NCBI GenBank assembly: GCA_028285685.1 | Contig: JANQOR010000034.1 | Location: 1-64,000 of the forward strand | Source: Cyclobacteriaceae bacterium | GTDB lineage: Bacteria > Bacteroidota > Bacteroidia > Cytophagales > Cyclobacteriaceae | Length of the DNA: 64,000 nucleotides | Direction: 5' to 3' | Part shown: piece by piece, positions 35,832-43,944 of the stretch | Numbering within the stretch: position 1 is the first letter of the stretch | How the letters are laid out: each line of letters begins with the position of its first letter | The notes under the pieces: generated by a model | The model's input: the letters and a program-made list of their open reading frames with translations, nothing else | What the model was told of the DNA's origin: nothing | Databases searched by the model: none | Position numbers and translations under genes: made by a program

Positions 35832-37874
35832 CTATTTGATCATTAGTCTTAGGGCCTGATCATTCACTTGCAGAAGATAGATCCCTGCGTCAAGACCATT
35901 TAGATCGATAGTGACCTTACCATCAACAGAATTTGTGCGTGCAGCCATCGGAATTCTCGCCCCAGATATTGTGTACATCTGAATTTGATTTGGAGAACCA
36001 ATGGTCTCCAATGTTACAAAGGAGCTGGCTGGATTAGGGTAGATTTTGGATCCACTTAGAAAACTAGAATTTGAGAGAACCGTGTAGGTAGCGGCTACAA
36101 TCGCTGTAAATCTCGACGAAGTTTGCTGGTTTACAGCCATCAGTCGATAGTAAACTTGAGGCACATTGGGAACTTCAGTATCGAGATAATTGGTGGAATT
36201 CTGAACTAATTCGATCTCTTGATAGGATGAGAAATCTTCTGTCGTCGATCTCTGCAATAGGAACTTAGTCTCATTTTTCGAAACGTCTTTCCACGTAATC
36301 TCAACATCTTGAGCAAGTTGGTTGGCACGAAGTTGGACCGGTCGATGAACCACACCCTCATCGTTCAATTCAAGCGTTTGATCAACTGCAATATCATACC
36401 ACCAAGAGGATTCTCCGCCAGGCCAGGTAATACTTAGTGAATCAATCGTTAGTGCTTGCCCTACTCCAATAAATGCCTCAGCCGGTTCTTGACCATAAAA
36501 ACTAGTTCCTGCATGAATGATCCGAGCAAACGGAATACCGTCCACATAGGCAACAACTGTGGCACCAATTGAAAAATGATTGGGACCATCCATTCTTGGC
36601 TTTACCAGCAGATAGTGACCTACATCCGTGGATGGAGTTCGGTTTTCCAGAAGTCTAATTGGTACTTCTAGTCCCTCGTACCCTTTCAAACTTTGGATCA
36701 TGTCCAGATCTCCATCTCTATCATAATCTAGCGAGATCAAAGCAACGGCATTGAGCATATCAGCAAACCCCAACAATTCTGATTCATCCATGAATGACTG
36801 ATCCGGTGATTGTGTCCAGAATTTGGATTGATCCGGATCCTCTGAGTACCAGCCGTTGGTGGCTGCTAAATCTATCAACCCATCGTTGTTGTAGTCTAAA
36901 AAAGTAGCTCCCCATCCCCAGCCGCCTCGTTCAACGCCTAAACTTCTTGCTACCTCCGTGAAATAGACGGAGGAATTTGAACTTTCATCTCTTTTCAGCA
37001 AAATGTTGTAGACATCATTGCCAAGGTAGTTTTCGCTATTGGTAGAGTAGATATCAAAATCCCCGTCATTGTCAATATCTCCTAAAGTGATGCCCATTTC
37101 GTTGAACGCATTATCTGAGTTGGAACTCTTAGACCGATCTTCAAAAAATCCTTCATGGGTGTTTAGGAAAAACTGATTGCTCTCGAAATCTATATTGCAA
37201 TACAAGTCAATGTATCCGTCTGAATCAAAATCATGAAAAAAGGGTTGCCAGTAGTAGTAATCCCCCACATCCAAGTCTAGCTGCTCCGATTGTTCGGTAA
37301 ATGTCCCATTACCATTATTTATAAAAGCTTCAATTGAATGATTTGAGAATACCTGGATGAAATCTAAAAAACCATCGCCATTGATATCTGCTGCAGCTAG
37401 TCCACCCAGGCGCTGCATCCTAGTCTTAGGCCCATATGTTGAAAGGCCCGAGCTATTTGTGATCTCAGAAAAAGTACCATTCTCTTGCCGATACAATCTG
37501 ATATGTGATTCATCATCACAATCATCCATATCCAAGTGACAATCTCCTCCCACCAACAGATCGAGGTCCCTGTCTCCATCAATGTCAAACCAAAGTGCCA
37601 TCCTACTCCTGGCGATTGAACCTAGACCAACAGGTTCTCCGACAGGTTCAAATGTGCCATCATCATTTGCATACAGTTGATCAGGTGAATTTTCTCCTGA
37701 GCAGACGTACAGATCTATGTCTCCATCATTGTCGTAATCAACTGCCGCAACTCCATTTCCAAAAAATGGGCTTGAGTAGCCAGTTGTGAAATTCTTACTC
37801 GCAGTAACGTCCACGAACTGAGCAGACAGGCGTATTGTATATAAAAAGACCAACGAAAGAATTCCAAGTCGCAT
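35832..37874 (-). CDS. Secreted CRTAC1-like FG-GAP/VCBS protein with T9SS sorting tail
   Basis: 680-aa secreted protein. Signal peptide 1-19. Residues ~40-410 contain about seven FG-GAP/VCBS repeats with calcium-type motifs (VDYDNDGDIDLYV, ADINGDGFLDF, LDYDRDGDLDMI). An ASPIC/UnbV-like segment follows (GATVVAYVDGIPFARIIHAG, and SITWPGGESS). Then fibronectin-like material and a C-terminal T9SS type A domain (KIYPNPASSFVTLE, GIYLLQVN). A beta-propeller adhesin or carbohydrate-binding role is plausible but not proven. It is convergent with another T9SS-sorted gene. Confidence 0.88.
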   Translation of the reverse strand: MRLGILSLVFLYTIRLSAQFVDVTASKNFTTGYSSPFFGNGVAAVDYDNDGDIDLYVCSGENSPDQLYANDDGTFEPVGEPVGLGSIARSRMALWFDIDGDRDLDLLVGGDCHLDMDDCDDESHIRLYRQENGTFSEITNSSGLSTYGPKTRMQRLGGLAAADINGDGFLDFIQVFSNHSIEAFINNGNGTFTEQSEQLDLDVGDYYYWQPFFHDFDSDGYIDLYCNIDFESNQFFLNTHEGFFEDRSKSSNSDNAFNEMGITLGDIDNDGDFDIYSTNSENYLGNDVYNILLKRDESSNSSVYFTEVARSLGVERGGWGWGATFLDYNNDGLIDLAATNGWYSEDPDQSKFWTQSPDQSFMDESELLGFADMLNAVALISLDYDRDGDLDMIQSLKGYEGLEVPIRLLENRTPSTDVGHYLLVKPRMDGPNHFSIGATVVAYVDGIPFARIIHAGTSFYGQEPAEAFIGVGQALTIDSLSITWPGGESSWWYDIAVDQTLELNDEGVVHRPVQLRANQLAQDVEITWKDVSKNETKFLLQRSTTEDFSSYQEIELVQNSTNYLDTEVPNVPQVYYRLMAVNQQTSSRFTAIVAATYTVLSNSSFLSGSKIYPNPASSFVTLETIGSPNQIQMYTISGARIPMAARTNSVDGKVTIDLNGLDAGIYLLQVNDQALRLMIK

Positions 37875-37986
37875 GATGAAATTGATCCTGATTGTAGCTA
37901 GTATAAAGCTATTGAATTTGAAAAAATTGCAGGGGCTTGTGAAGAGAAAATAAACAAAAAAGTCAGGTAGGTTAACCTGACTTCAG

Positions 37987-38071
37987 TACCTCGGGCGGGA
38001 CTTGAACCCGCACGGGCGCAATGCCCACAGGATTTTAAGTCCTGCGTGTCTACCAATTCCACCACCGAGGC
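37987..38071 (-). tRNA. tRNA-Leu (anticodon TAA)
   Basis: 85-nt class II tRNA. Acceptor GCCTCGG pairs with CCGAGGT (G1-U72 wobble), discriminator A; the anticodon stem-loop CAGGA-CTTAAAA-TCCTG gives TAA; a long variable arm and T arm GCGGG-TTCAAGT-CCCGC are present. CCA is not encoded. It lies 57 bases downstream of tRNA-Gly with a terminator-like hairpin between. Confidence 0.92.
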
Positions 38072-38080
38072 TTGTGGCCT

Positions 38081-38113
38081 CTTTAAAAAAAGATGCCGCA
38101 TCGAGTGCGGCAT
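38081..38113 (-). terminator. Terminator-like palindrome between tRNA-Gly and tRNA-Leu
   Basis: On the minus strand a perfect 8-base stem (ATGCCGCA and TGCGGCAT, 5-base loop) is followed by a CTTTTTTT run, the form of an intrinsic terminator. The flanks also look like a small interspersed palindrome of the kind seen in Bacteroidota genomes. Confidence 0.6.
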
Positions 38114-38128
38114 GACATTTCTGTCTCG

Positions 38129-38201
38129 AGCGGGAGACGGGATTCGAACCCGCGACCCCAACCTTGGCAAGGTTGTGCTCTACCAACTGAGCTACTCTCG
38201 C
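38129..38201 (-). tRNA. tRNA-Gly (anticodon GCC), with an acceptor mismatch
   Basis: 73-nt tRNA. Anticodon stem-loop CAACC-TTGCCAA-GGTTG reads GCC. D loop and T loop (TTCGAAT) are standard. The acceptor GCGAGAG pairs with CTCCCGC except at position 4, where A faces C69; the usual Gly acceptor has G4. Discriminator T, no encoded CCA. Confidence 0.9.
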
Positions 38202-38221
38202 TTTTCCTTCAAAAAGGACTG

Positions 38222-38229
38222 CAAATTTA
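38222..38229 (-). promoter_or_regulatory. Bacteroidota -7 promoter box for the tRNA genes
   Basis: On the minus strand TAAATTTG matches TAnnTTTG, 20 bases upstream of tRNA-Gly. Confidence 0.5.
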
Positions 38230-38398
38230 TCATTTGCATGCAAATTCTCAATGATTAATCTCAATTAAATTCTGTTTCCCATAAACTGGATTTGGCTCAA
38301 GGAGCTATTCCAACTGTATACTGGGTGTAGACCTCATCTCTAAGCCTTTCAATTCTAAAAATCTCAAGCTTTGAGGCAGTAATCAAAAGAGCCATCTT

Positions 38399-38749
38399 AT
38401 GTTAACAGCTAGCGCAGATCCAAGCAAAAACCTTTTAATACTCAAAATGGAGGGATTCAACACATTAGAGCAACTTGAAGCGGGCAGGAGTCAAATGATC
38501 AATGAAGTAAAGAAACTATCAAGAGGATTCACTGTAATAAACGACATTTCCAACTTCAAGGCGACAACTCCAGAGGGTGCCGAAGGAATCAAGACCGCAC
38601 AAGTATTTCTGGTTCAAAGCGGGATGAGTAAGATCATCAGAATAACAGATAACCCGACTTCTAAAATGCAGCTCAATCGTATAAGCAGGGATGTGGGATA
38701 TGAGGCTCTTGAAGCAAATTCAATGCAAGAAGCTTTGAGAATGATTTAG
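38399..38749 (+). CDS. STAS/SpoIIAA-like small cytoplasmic protein
   Basis: 116-aa soluble protein with alternating strands and helices and a segment FTVINDISNFKATTPEGAEGI that resembles STAS or SpoIIAA-like folds. No signal peptide. The phosphorylatable serine of anti-sigma antagonists cannot be pointed to, so partner and role are unknown. It is convergent with mutS, 12 bases apart. Confidence 0.6.
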   Translation: MLTASADPSKNLLILKMEGFNTLEQLEAGRSQMINEVKKLSRGFTVINDISNFKATTPEGAEGIKTAQVFLVQSGMSKIIRITDNPTSKMQLNRISRDVGYEALEANSMQEALRMI

Positions 38750-38761
38750 CAAGTTTCCAGA

Positions 38762-41365
38762 CTACTTTTTCTTCAAAATTTCTTTCATCTCGTTGAGCTT
38801 TAGTAATGATTCAACTGGAGAAATTGAATTGATATCTATATCACGAATAATTTCCATCACTTTCTCAAACCTCGGATCTGCTTCAAACAAATTCATTTGG
38901 AATTGTTCTACGGGCATTTCACTCAATTTCTTTTTGTCGGTCTCAGCTAATTTTTCCTTTTCCAGGTGCTTCAAGATGTCGTTTGCACGTATGACAATTT
39001 CATTGGGCATACCAGCCATCTGCGCAACGTGTATACCAAAGCTGTGTTCACTTCCGCCTTCTACCAGCTTTCGCATAAAAATCACCTTGTTTTGAAGCTC
39101 TTTAACAGACACATTGAAGTTTTTCACCCTTGGAAGATCCTTAGCGAGCTCGTTGAGTTCATGATAATGCGTTGCGAATAAAGTCTTTGCTTTGAACTTC
39201 AGATGATTGTGCAAGTGCTCTACAATCGACCAGGCAATCGAAATGCCGTCATAGGTACTTGTGCCTCGGCCAATCTCATCCATAAGAACCAGTGACCGAT
39301 CGCTAAGATTGTTCAGAATACTAGCTGTCTCAGTCATCTCTACCATAAAAGTCGATTCACCCCTCGATAAATTATCGGATGCGCCAACACGAGTAAAAAC
39401 CTTGTCAACTATACCGATTTTTGCATATCCAGCAGGCACAAAGCTTCCCATTTGAGCCATTAGCGAGATTAGCGCTGTCTGACGGAGAAGCGCTGATTTA
39501 CCGGCCATGTTAGGGCCGGTAATGATCATTACTTGCTGAGACTCGTTGTCGAGAAAAATATCATTTGGTATGTATTCTTCGCCTGATCCCAGCGTTTGTT
39601 CGATCACAGGATGTCTGCCCTCTTTAATGTCGAGAGCTTTATCTTCTGAAATGGTCGGCTTGGTATAATTGTGTTTTTTACCCTGATGGGCAAAACAGGA
39701 AAGACAGTCCAGTTTTGCCACAACCCTGGCATTCTGTTGGATTGAGTCGATATAGGTTTTGCAAAATGCAACAACTTCGTCGAAGAGCTTTTGTTCCAAC
39801 ACCTGGATCTGTGATTCAGCATTTAGGATCTTCTCTTCGTAGCCCTTGAGTTCCTCGGTGATGTATCGTTCGGCGTTTACAAGGGTCTGCTTTCTGATCC
39901 ACTCCTCAGGAACTTTATCCTTATGCGCATTGGAAACCTCCAGGTAGTATCCAAAGACTTTATTGTAGGAGATTTTTAGTGAAGTGATCCCTGTTCGCTC
40001 GATCTCTCTGTTCCGGATTCCTTCAAGGAAGTCCTTCCCAGAGGTTGAGATCTGTCGAAGTTCATCCAGCTCTTTATCGACGTTGCTGGCGATTGCGTTA
40101 CCAAGATGAAGAAGTAGTGGCGCATCCTCGTTGATTTCCTTTTCAAGTTTTCCTATCAGCGCTTCACATGGATCAAGTCGATCGTGAAATCTCTTAAAAG
40201 TCTTTGTTGATTTGATAGCCTCTCTGATTGGAATAATATTGGCAAGACTCTTTTTCAGCTGAATTAACTCTCTTGGATTTACTCTGCTAGTTGCTACTTT
40301 TCCAACCAAGCGTTCCAGGTCACTGATTTGTTCAAGTTGATCCCCAACCAACTCGCTGAGATCTTCATTCTCTATCAATGTTTCCACTATATCTAATCGT
40401 TCATCGATCTCCGATTTGCTTTTTAACGGAAGCACCATCCACTTCCTGAGCAGCCGTCCGCCCATGGGAGTCAGGGTAGAGTTCAAGGTGTCAAGCAGTG
40501 ACACACCATCGGGCTGAGCAGAGACAACCAATTCAAGGTTGCGAATTGTAAACCGGTCGAGCCAGACGTATTTGTTTTCATCTATTCTTGCGATGGAATT
40601 GATATGACCCGTTTGCTTGTGCTCGGTCTCATCGAGGTAATAGAGAACGGCTCCAGCTGCTATAATTCCAGTACTTAGGTCTTCAATTCCATATCCTTTC
40701 AAATTTTTGACATTCAGCTGATTCGTCAGTTTCTCATATCCGTAATCCATGCTGAAGATCCAGTCCTCCAAGGCGAAAGACGAATAGTCACTGTACTCTT
40801 CCTGGAACCATTCCCTTGTGCTTTTTGCGTAGACTATTTCCGAGGGCTGAAACCCCTGGATGAGCTTATCTACATATTCGTCTGTGCCGGACGAAACCAT
40901 AAACTCGCCCGTTGAAAGATCAAGGAAAGCAATGCCATTGGCTTCCTTGGTTTTGAAAACAGAAGCCAGGTAGTTGTTTTTCTTCTGGTCAAGAACGTTA
41001 TCATTTAGCGACAAACCAGGAGTCACCAATTCCGTAACCCCTCTTTTCACAATTCCCTTAACGCTTTTCGGATCTTCCAATTGATCACAGATGGCTACTC
41101 GATATCCAGCCCTGACCAGTTTGGGTAGATATGTATCCATGGCATGGTGGGGAAAACCAGCTAGCTCCATCTCGGATGCAGCACCATTTGCTCGCTTCGT
41201 CAAGACAATGTCAAGCGTTTTACTCGCCTTTACTGCATCTTCTCCAAAGGTTTCGTAGAAATCACCGACTCTAAAAAGCAGTAGTGCGCCAGGGTACTTG
41301 CTTTTGATCGAATTATACTGCTTCATCAGCGGCGTTTCATTGTTCTTGCTTTTACTAACCGCCAT
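38762..41365 (-). CDS. mutS: DNA mismatch repair protein MutS
   Basis: 867-aa mismatch-recognition ATPase. The N-terminal mismatch-binding block is FRVGDFYETFGEDA (Phe-x-Glu). The Walker A GPNMAGKSALLRQ lies near residue 615-627, Walker B with LVLMDEIGRGTSTYDG, and the ABC-type STFMVEMTE. The C-terminal helix-turn-helix dimerisation region follows. Its ATG overlaps the stop of the upstream CPBP gene (TAATG), so the two are translationally coupled. Confidence 0.97.
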   Translation of the reverse strand: MAVSKSKNNETPLMKQYNSIKSKYPGALLLFRVGDFYETFGEDAVKASKTLDIVLTKRANGAASEMELAGFPHHAMDTYLPKLVRAGYRVAICDQLEDPKSVKGIVKRGVTELVTPGLSLNDNVLDQKKNNYLASVFKTKEANGIAFLDLSTGEFMVSSGTDEYVDKLIQGFQPSEIVYAKSTREWFQEEYSDYSSFALEDWIFSMDYGYEKLTNQLNVKNLKGYGIEDLSTGIIAAGAVLYYLDETEHKQTGHINSIARIDENKYVWLDRFTIRNLELVVSAQPDGVSLLDTLNSTLTPMGGRLLRKWMVLPLKSKSEIDERLDIVETLIENEDLSELVGDQLEQISDLERLVGKVATSRVNPRELIQLKKSLANIIPIREAIKSTKTFKRFHDRLDPCEALIGKLEKEINEDAPLLLHLGNAIASNVDKELDELRQISTSGKDFLEGIRNREIERTGITSLKISYNKVFGYYLEVSNAHKDKVPEEWIRKQTLVNAERYITEELKGYEEKILNAESQIQVLEQKLFDEVVAFCKTYIDSIQQNARVVAKLDCLSCFAHQGKKHNYTKPTISEDKALDIKEGRHPVIEQTLGSGEEYIPNDIFLDNESQQVMIITGPNMAGKSALLRQTALISLMAQMGSFVPAGYAKIGIVDKVFTRVGASDNLSRGESTFMVEMTETASILNNLSDRSLVLMDEIGRGTSTYDGISIAWSIVEHLHNHLKFKAKTLFATHYHELNELAKDLPRVKNFNVSVKELQNKVIFMRKLVEGGSEHSFGIHVAQMAGMPNEIVIRANDILKHLEKEKLAETDKKKLSEMPVEQFQMNLFEADPRFEKVMEIIRDIDINSISPVESLLKLNEMKEILKKK

Positions 41366-42237
41366 TAATTAGAGAATCTCCTATATATAAAGTATAAAAC
41401 ACCGATTGATACTGTTAACAGAATTGTACAAATCAACGAACCTTCCCAACCAAATCCACCTCCATTCCAAATTGAGGCGACTGTAAACTTCTGGTGCGTC
41501 ATGGAATAAACATTTACTCCGCTTACATCGAAACCCAGAACACTTCCCTGAACAAAATTCCAGCTAAAGTGCGCAGCAATTGGAAACCACAAATTTCTAT
41601 TAAATAGATATGGCAAACCAAGGAAAATGCCGGCTAAAAACAAATTTACAAAACCTAAGAAGGAGTAGTCAGGGTTGCTGAAATGTAATAAGCCAAACAC
41701 CAATGATGTCAAAATAAGTGCAGCGTACTTATTAAAAGAAAGCAAAAAGTTGTTTAAGACATAACCCCGCATGAGTAGCTCCTCATTTACAGCTACTACG
41801 ACAAACAAACCTAACCCTACTAGAAGCTCTGAAGAGCTAAATTCAAATGAGACAAATTGAATTTCGCCGATTTGGATCAAAACAAGAAAACCAGCGAGGA
41901 CGATCGAGGAGCCAGCAGCAAGTCCAATCAGCAGGTCTCTCCGAATTTTGGTTCTCGTGAAACCCATAGTTTTGAAACTCTCCTGATCCACCCTTGTTCT
42001 GAAAAGCCATAGCATCAAGACAGTTCCTATGAGTCCAAAAAGCTGTACAATTAAAAAATCCGTATCGTTTCTGCCTTTTTCTCCGCCAAATACGTCGATG
42101 CCTGCGATCATATATCCCACGACCTGAAAAAATGCAACAACGAAGAAATAGGGTATAATGAGCCTGAGTACTCTTACATATCCAACATGTTTGCTCATTC
42201 TGATGAATCTTTGTCCAATATTAATATGATTTTTCAT
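41365..42237 (-). CDS. CPBP-family intramembrane protease upstream of mutS
   Basis: 290 aa from the ATG at 42237 (MKNHINIGQRFIRM); the frame also has an ATG at 42198, and codons upstream run over the divergent gene. It has about eight hydrophobic segments and the CPBP motifs NEELLMRGYVLNNF (EExxxR) and GLLHFSNPDY. A conserved His is in AAHFSWNFVQG. Its stop overlaps the mutS start. Function unknown; it may act on a membrane substrate or only be coexpressed by position. Confidence 0.82.
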   Translation of the reverse strand: MKNHINIGQRFIRMSKHVGYVRVLRLIIPYFFVVAFFQVVGYMIAGIDVFGGEKGRNDTDFLIVQLFGLIGTVLMLWLFRTRVDQESFKTMGFTRTKIRRDLLIGLAAGSSIVLAGFLVLIQIGEIQFVSFEFSSSELLVGLGLFVVVAVNEELLMRGYVLNNFLLSFNKYAALILTSLVFGLLHFSNPDYSFLGFVNLFLAGIFLGLPYLFNRNLWFPIAAHFSWNFVQGSVLGFDVSGVNVYSMTHQKFTVASIWNGGGFGWEGSLICTILLTVSIGVLYFIYRRFSN

Positions 42238-42772
42238 GAGGAAAATTAGGAATGAGGAGCTGAACCGATTATCTCCGGAGGAATTCAAAAAATCAGAAAA
42301 ACTTGAAGTTGTCATCGTGCTTGATGACGCTCGCAGCGCAATGAATGTCGGGTCGGCGTTTCGTACGAGCGACGCTATTGGAATCGAAAAGGTGTATCTC
42401 TGTGGGATCACGGCTCAACCTCCAAGTCGCGAAATCAATAAGACTGCACTTGGGGCACAAGACTCCGTTGAATGGGAGCATGTGGATGACATACTAGCAC
42501 TCGTATCATCGTTAAAAAAATCGGGCTACAAAATAGCAGCTGTTGAGCAAGCAGATGAGAGTACTTCTCTTCTGGATTTCGATCCGGGGTCTGGGCACAA
42601 GTACGCCTTCATTTTCGGAAACGAAGTTTTCGGTGTGAAAGACGAAGTTGTGGAAACCGCCGATCTAGTCCTGGAGATACCTCAGTATGGTACCAAGCAT
42701 TCCCTGAACATTTCAGTCAGTATCGGAGTGGTGCTTTGGGATTTTCTGACGAAAAGAAAAAGACTCCCATAA
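42236..42772 (+). CDS. TrmH/SpoU-family RNA methyltransferase
   Basis: 178-aa SPOUT-superfamily 2'-O-methyltransferase of the TrmH type. The three family motifs are seen: NVGSAFRTSDAIGI (motif 1), FIFGNEVFGVKDEVV (motif 2, with the GNE) and IPQYGTKHSLNISVSIGVVLWDF (motif 3). It lacks the long N-terminal domain of TrmH proper. The tRNA or rRNA target is not decidable from sequence. Its stop codon lies in the loop of its terminator. Confidence 0.9.
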   Translation: MRKIRNEELNRLSPEEFKKSEKLEVVIVLDDARSAMNVGSAFRTSDAIGIEKVYLCGITAQPPSREINKTALGAQDSVEWEHVDDILALVSSLKKSGYKIAAVEQADESTSLLDFDPGSGHKYAFIFGNEVFGVKDEVVETADLVLEIPQYGTKHSLNISVSIGVVLWDFLTKRKRLP

Positions 42773-42785
42773 CTGAGAGTCTTTT
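42758..42785. terminator. Bidirectional intrinsic terminator
   Basis: A perfect 9-base stem (AAAAGACTC and GAGTCTTTT, 10-base loop) serves the TrmH gene on the plus strand, with its stop codon in the loop. On the minus strand a T-rich tail (TTTTTCTTTT) serves the ferritin operon. Confidence 0.8.
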
Positions 42786-42808
42786 ATCAAAATATTCTTT
42801 AGTATTCC

Positions 42809-43336
42809 TTAGCCCTCGTCGTACGAAACGTCCAGAATTCGTTCCTCGATCATTCCAAGTGCAATCTTGTCTTCACCGAGCACATCGAACAACTCGAGCG
42901 CACGTCGAGCTACATATTCTTCTTCGATCTGTTCTTGCACAAACCATCGCATAAACTCTTCTGTGGCAATGTCATTGTACTTTCTGCACTCACCCATGAT
43001 TTCGTGAATCGCATCAGATACTCCAATCTCCATCTCAAGTGCTTTCTCAAACACCTCTCTTAGCGTTCCGAAATCATGTTGACTGTCTCCTATTGATGGT
43101 GAGATTGCATCGCATTCCATATCCACGATGTAGTGAAAAAGCTTCAGTTGATGTTTCCTCTCTTCATCCGATTGCTTGAAGAAAAATTCTGCACAATTGT
43201 CGTAGCCTCGTACGTCGCACCATGCAGCCATAGCCAAATATGCCGCACATGAATGGGCTTCAATTTTTACTTGCTTGTTGAGGATGTCAACGATTTCATC
43301 CTTCAACACATGGTGTCTCCTTAAAATATCTTTCAT
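42809..43336 (-). CDS. ftnA: Ferritin (non-haem ferroxidase type)
   Basis: 175-aa ferritin that stores iron after oxidising Fe(II). It has the four-helix ferritin layout with the ferroxidase ligands in place: a Glu in KIEAHSCAAYLAM, EExxH in SDEERKHQLKLF, a Glu in FEKALEMEIGVSDAI, and Gln/Glu in FVQEQIEEEYVARR. It is the last gene of an operon with an unknown 112-aa gene and a small Cys-rich gene, under an operator that suggests iron control. Confidence 0.92.
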   Translation of the reverse strand: MKDILRRHHVLKDEIVDILNKQVKIEAHSCAAYLAMAAWCDVRGYDNCAEFFFKQSDEERKHQLKLFHYIVDMECDAISPSIGDSQHDFGTLREVFEKALEMEIGVSDAIHEIMGECRKYNDIATEEFMRWFVQEQIEEEYVARRALELFDVLGEDKIALGMIEERILDVSYDEG

Positions 43337-43348
43337 CTGTACCTTCGT

Positions 43349-43687
43349 TTAGAAATTAAAAACGCCTTTCCTGAGAATTTTCTGGATTGCGCTATTTAAC
43401 GCTAAGGTATCAAAGGTTCCGTTTAGAAGCTGTCTAAATTCCAGTATCTCCAAAATACTCAGGACCAGGAATCTGTCACAGTGAGGAAGGTGAATTATCT
43501 CTGCATCTGGAGAGTTGCAATCCAGCAGTTCCACCACGTCTAATTCCATGATACGTTTTCGGAACGTATATAAATCACAGAGTTTAAACGAGATTTCGTC
43601 TTGTTCAAAACGAAGCAAGAAAGAGTCGGTGGACTCACATTGCAGGATAGCAGCACTTTTGGTTCTAAAAATTTCTTCTTGCGTCAT
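43349..43687 (-). CDS. Conserved-context hypothetical protein beside ferritin
   Basis: 112-aa soluble protein with no signal peptide, no membrane segment and no recognised domain. It contains five scattered residues of interest (Cys17, Cys37, Cys57, HLPHCDRF with two His and a Cys). Its start overlaps the small Cys-rich gene by 23 bases and its stop is 12 bases from ferritin, so coexpression is very likely. The Cys/His content would suit a metal-related role, but this is only inference. Confidence 0.7.
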   Translation of the reverse strand: MTQEEIFRTKSAAILQCESTDSFLLRFEQDEISFKLCDLYTFRKRIMELDVVELLDCNSPDAEIIHLPHCDRFLVLSILEILEFRQLLNGTFDTLALNSAIQKILRKGVFNF

Positions 43688-43847
43688 TGCAGATAGCGTG
43701 GATTGTCGGACATGACTTACAGTACTTTCCCTTTTTTTTCAGGTATTTCAAGCAACATTCTTCCTTTATCTTTTTTTTCTTCTTCTTCAAAGAATGCTCT
43801 TCATAAAGCTTCGAAATGCGCCTCTTCTCAACGGTACTGTTCATCAA
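43665..43847 (-). CDS. Small Cys-rich basic protein
   Basis: 60-aa basic protein with five cysteines: Cys31-Cys32, Cys43, Cys46 and Cys53 (ECCLKYLKKKGKYCKSCP, residues 30-47). I recall small proteins with a CC-x-KY-KK-GK-x-C-xx-CP pattern in Bacteroidota. The pattern suggests metal or Fe-S binding. It is the first gene of the ferritin operon, with operator sites on both sides of its promoter. Confidence 0.65.
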   Translation of the reverse strand: MMNSTVEKRRISKLYEEHSLKKKKKKIKEECCLKYLKKKGKYCKSCPTIHAICNDARRNF

Positions 43848-43857
43848 AAATTCATTA

Positions 43858-43874
43858 TTTAGATAAATTCTAAA
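43858..43874. promoter_or_regulatory. Putative metal-responsive operator (degenerate copy)
   Basis: TTTAGATAAATTCTAAA differs at two positions from the palindrome TTTAGAATnATTCTAAA. It lies 10 bases upstream of the small Cys-rich gene and just downstream of its -7 box. Confidence 0.6.
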
Positions 43875-43881
43875 TAGACTG

Positions 43882-43889
43882 CAAACCTA
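43882..43889 (-). promoter_or_regulatory. -7 box of the ferritin operon
   Basis: On the minus strand TAGGTTTG matches TAnnTTTG, 34 bases upstream of the start codon. It sits between two copies of the 17-base palindrome. Confidence 0.6.
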
Positions 43890-43917
43890 ATTTCGATCAA
43901 CTAATTCACCAAGCTTA

Positions 43918-43934
43918 TTTAGAATTATTCTAAA
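43918..43934. promoter_or_regulatory. Putative metal-responsive operator (perfect copy)
   Basis: TTTAGAATTATTCTAAA, a perfect 8-1-8 palindrome, upstream of the ferritin operon promoter at about -30 to -45. Confidence 0.75.
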
Positions 43935-43944
43935 CGAAAATTAG

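Noticed and set aside
37898-38264. Frames across the two tRNA genes
   Set aside because: They are translations of tRNA sequence and have no protein family features.
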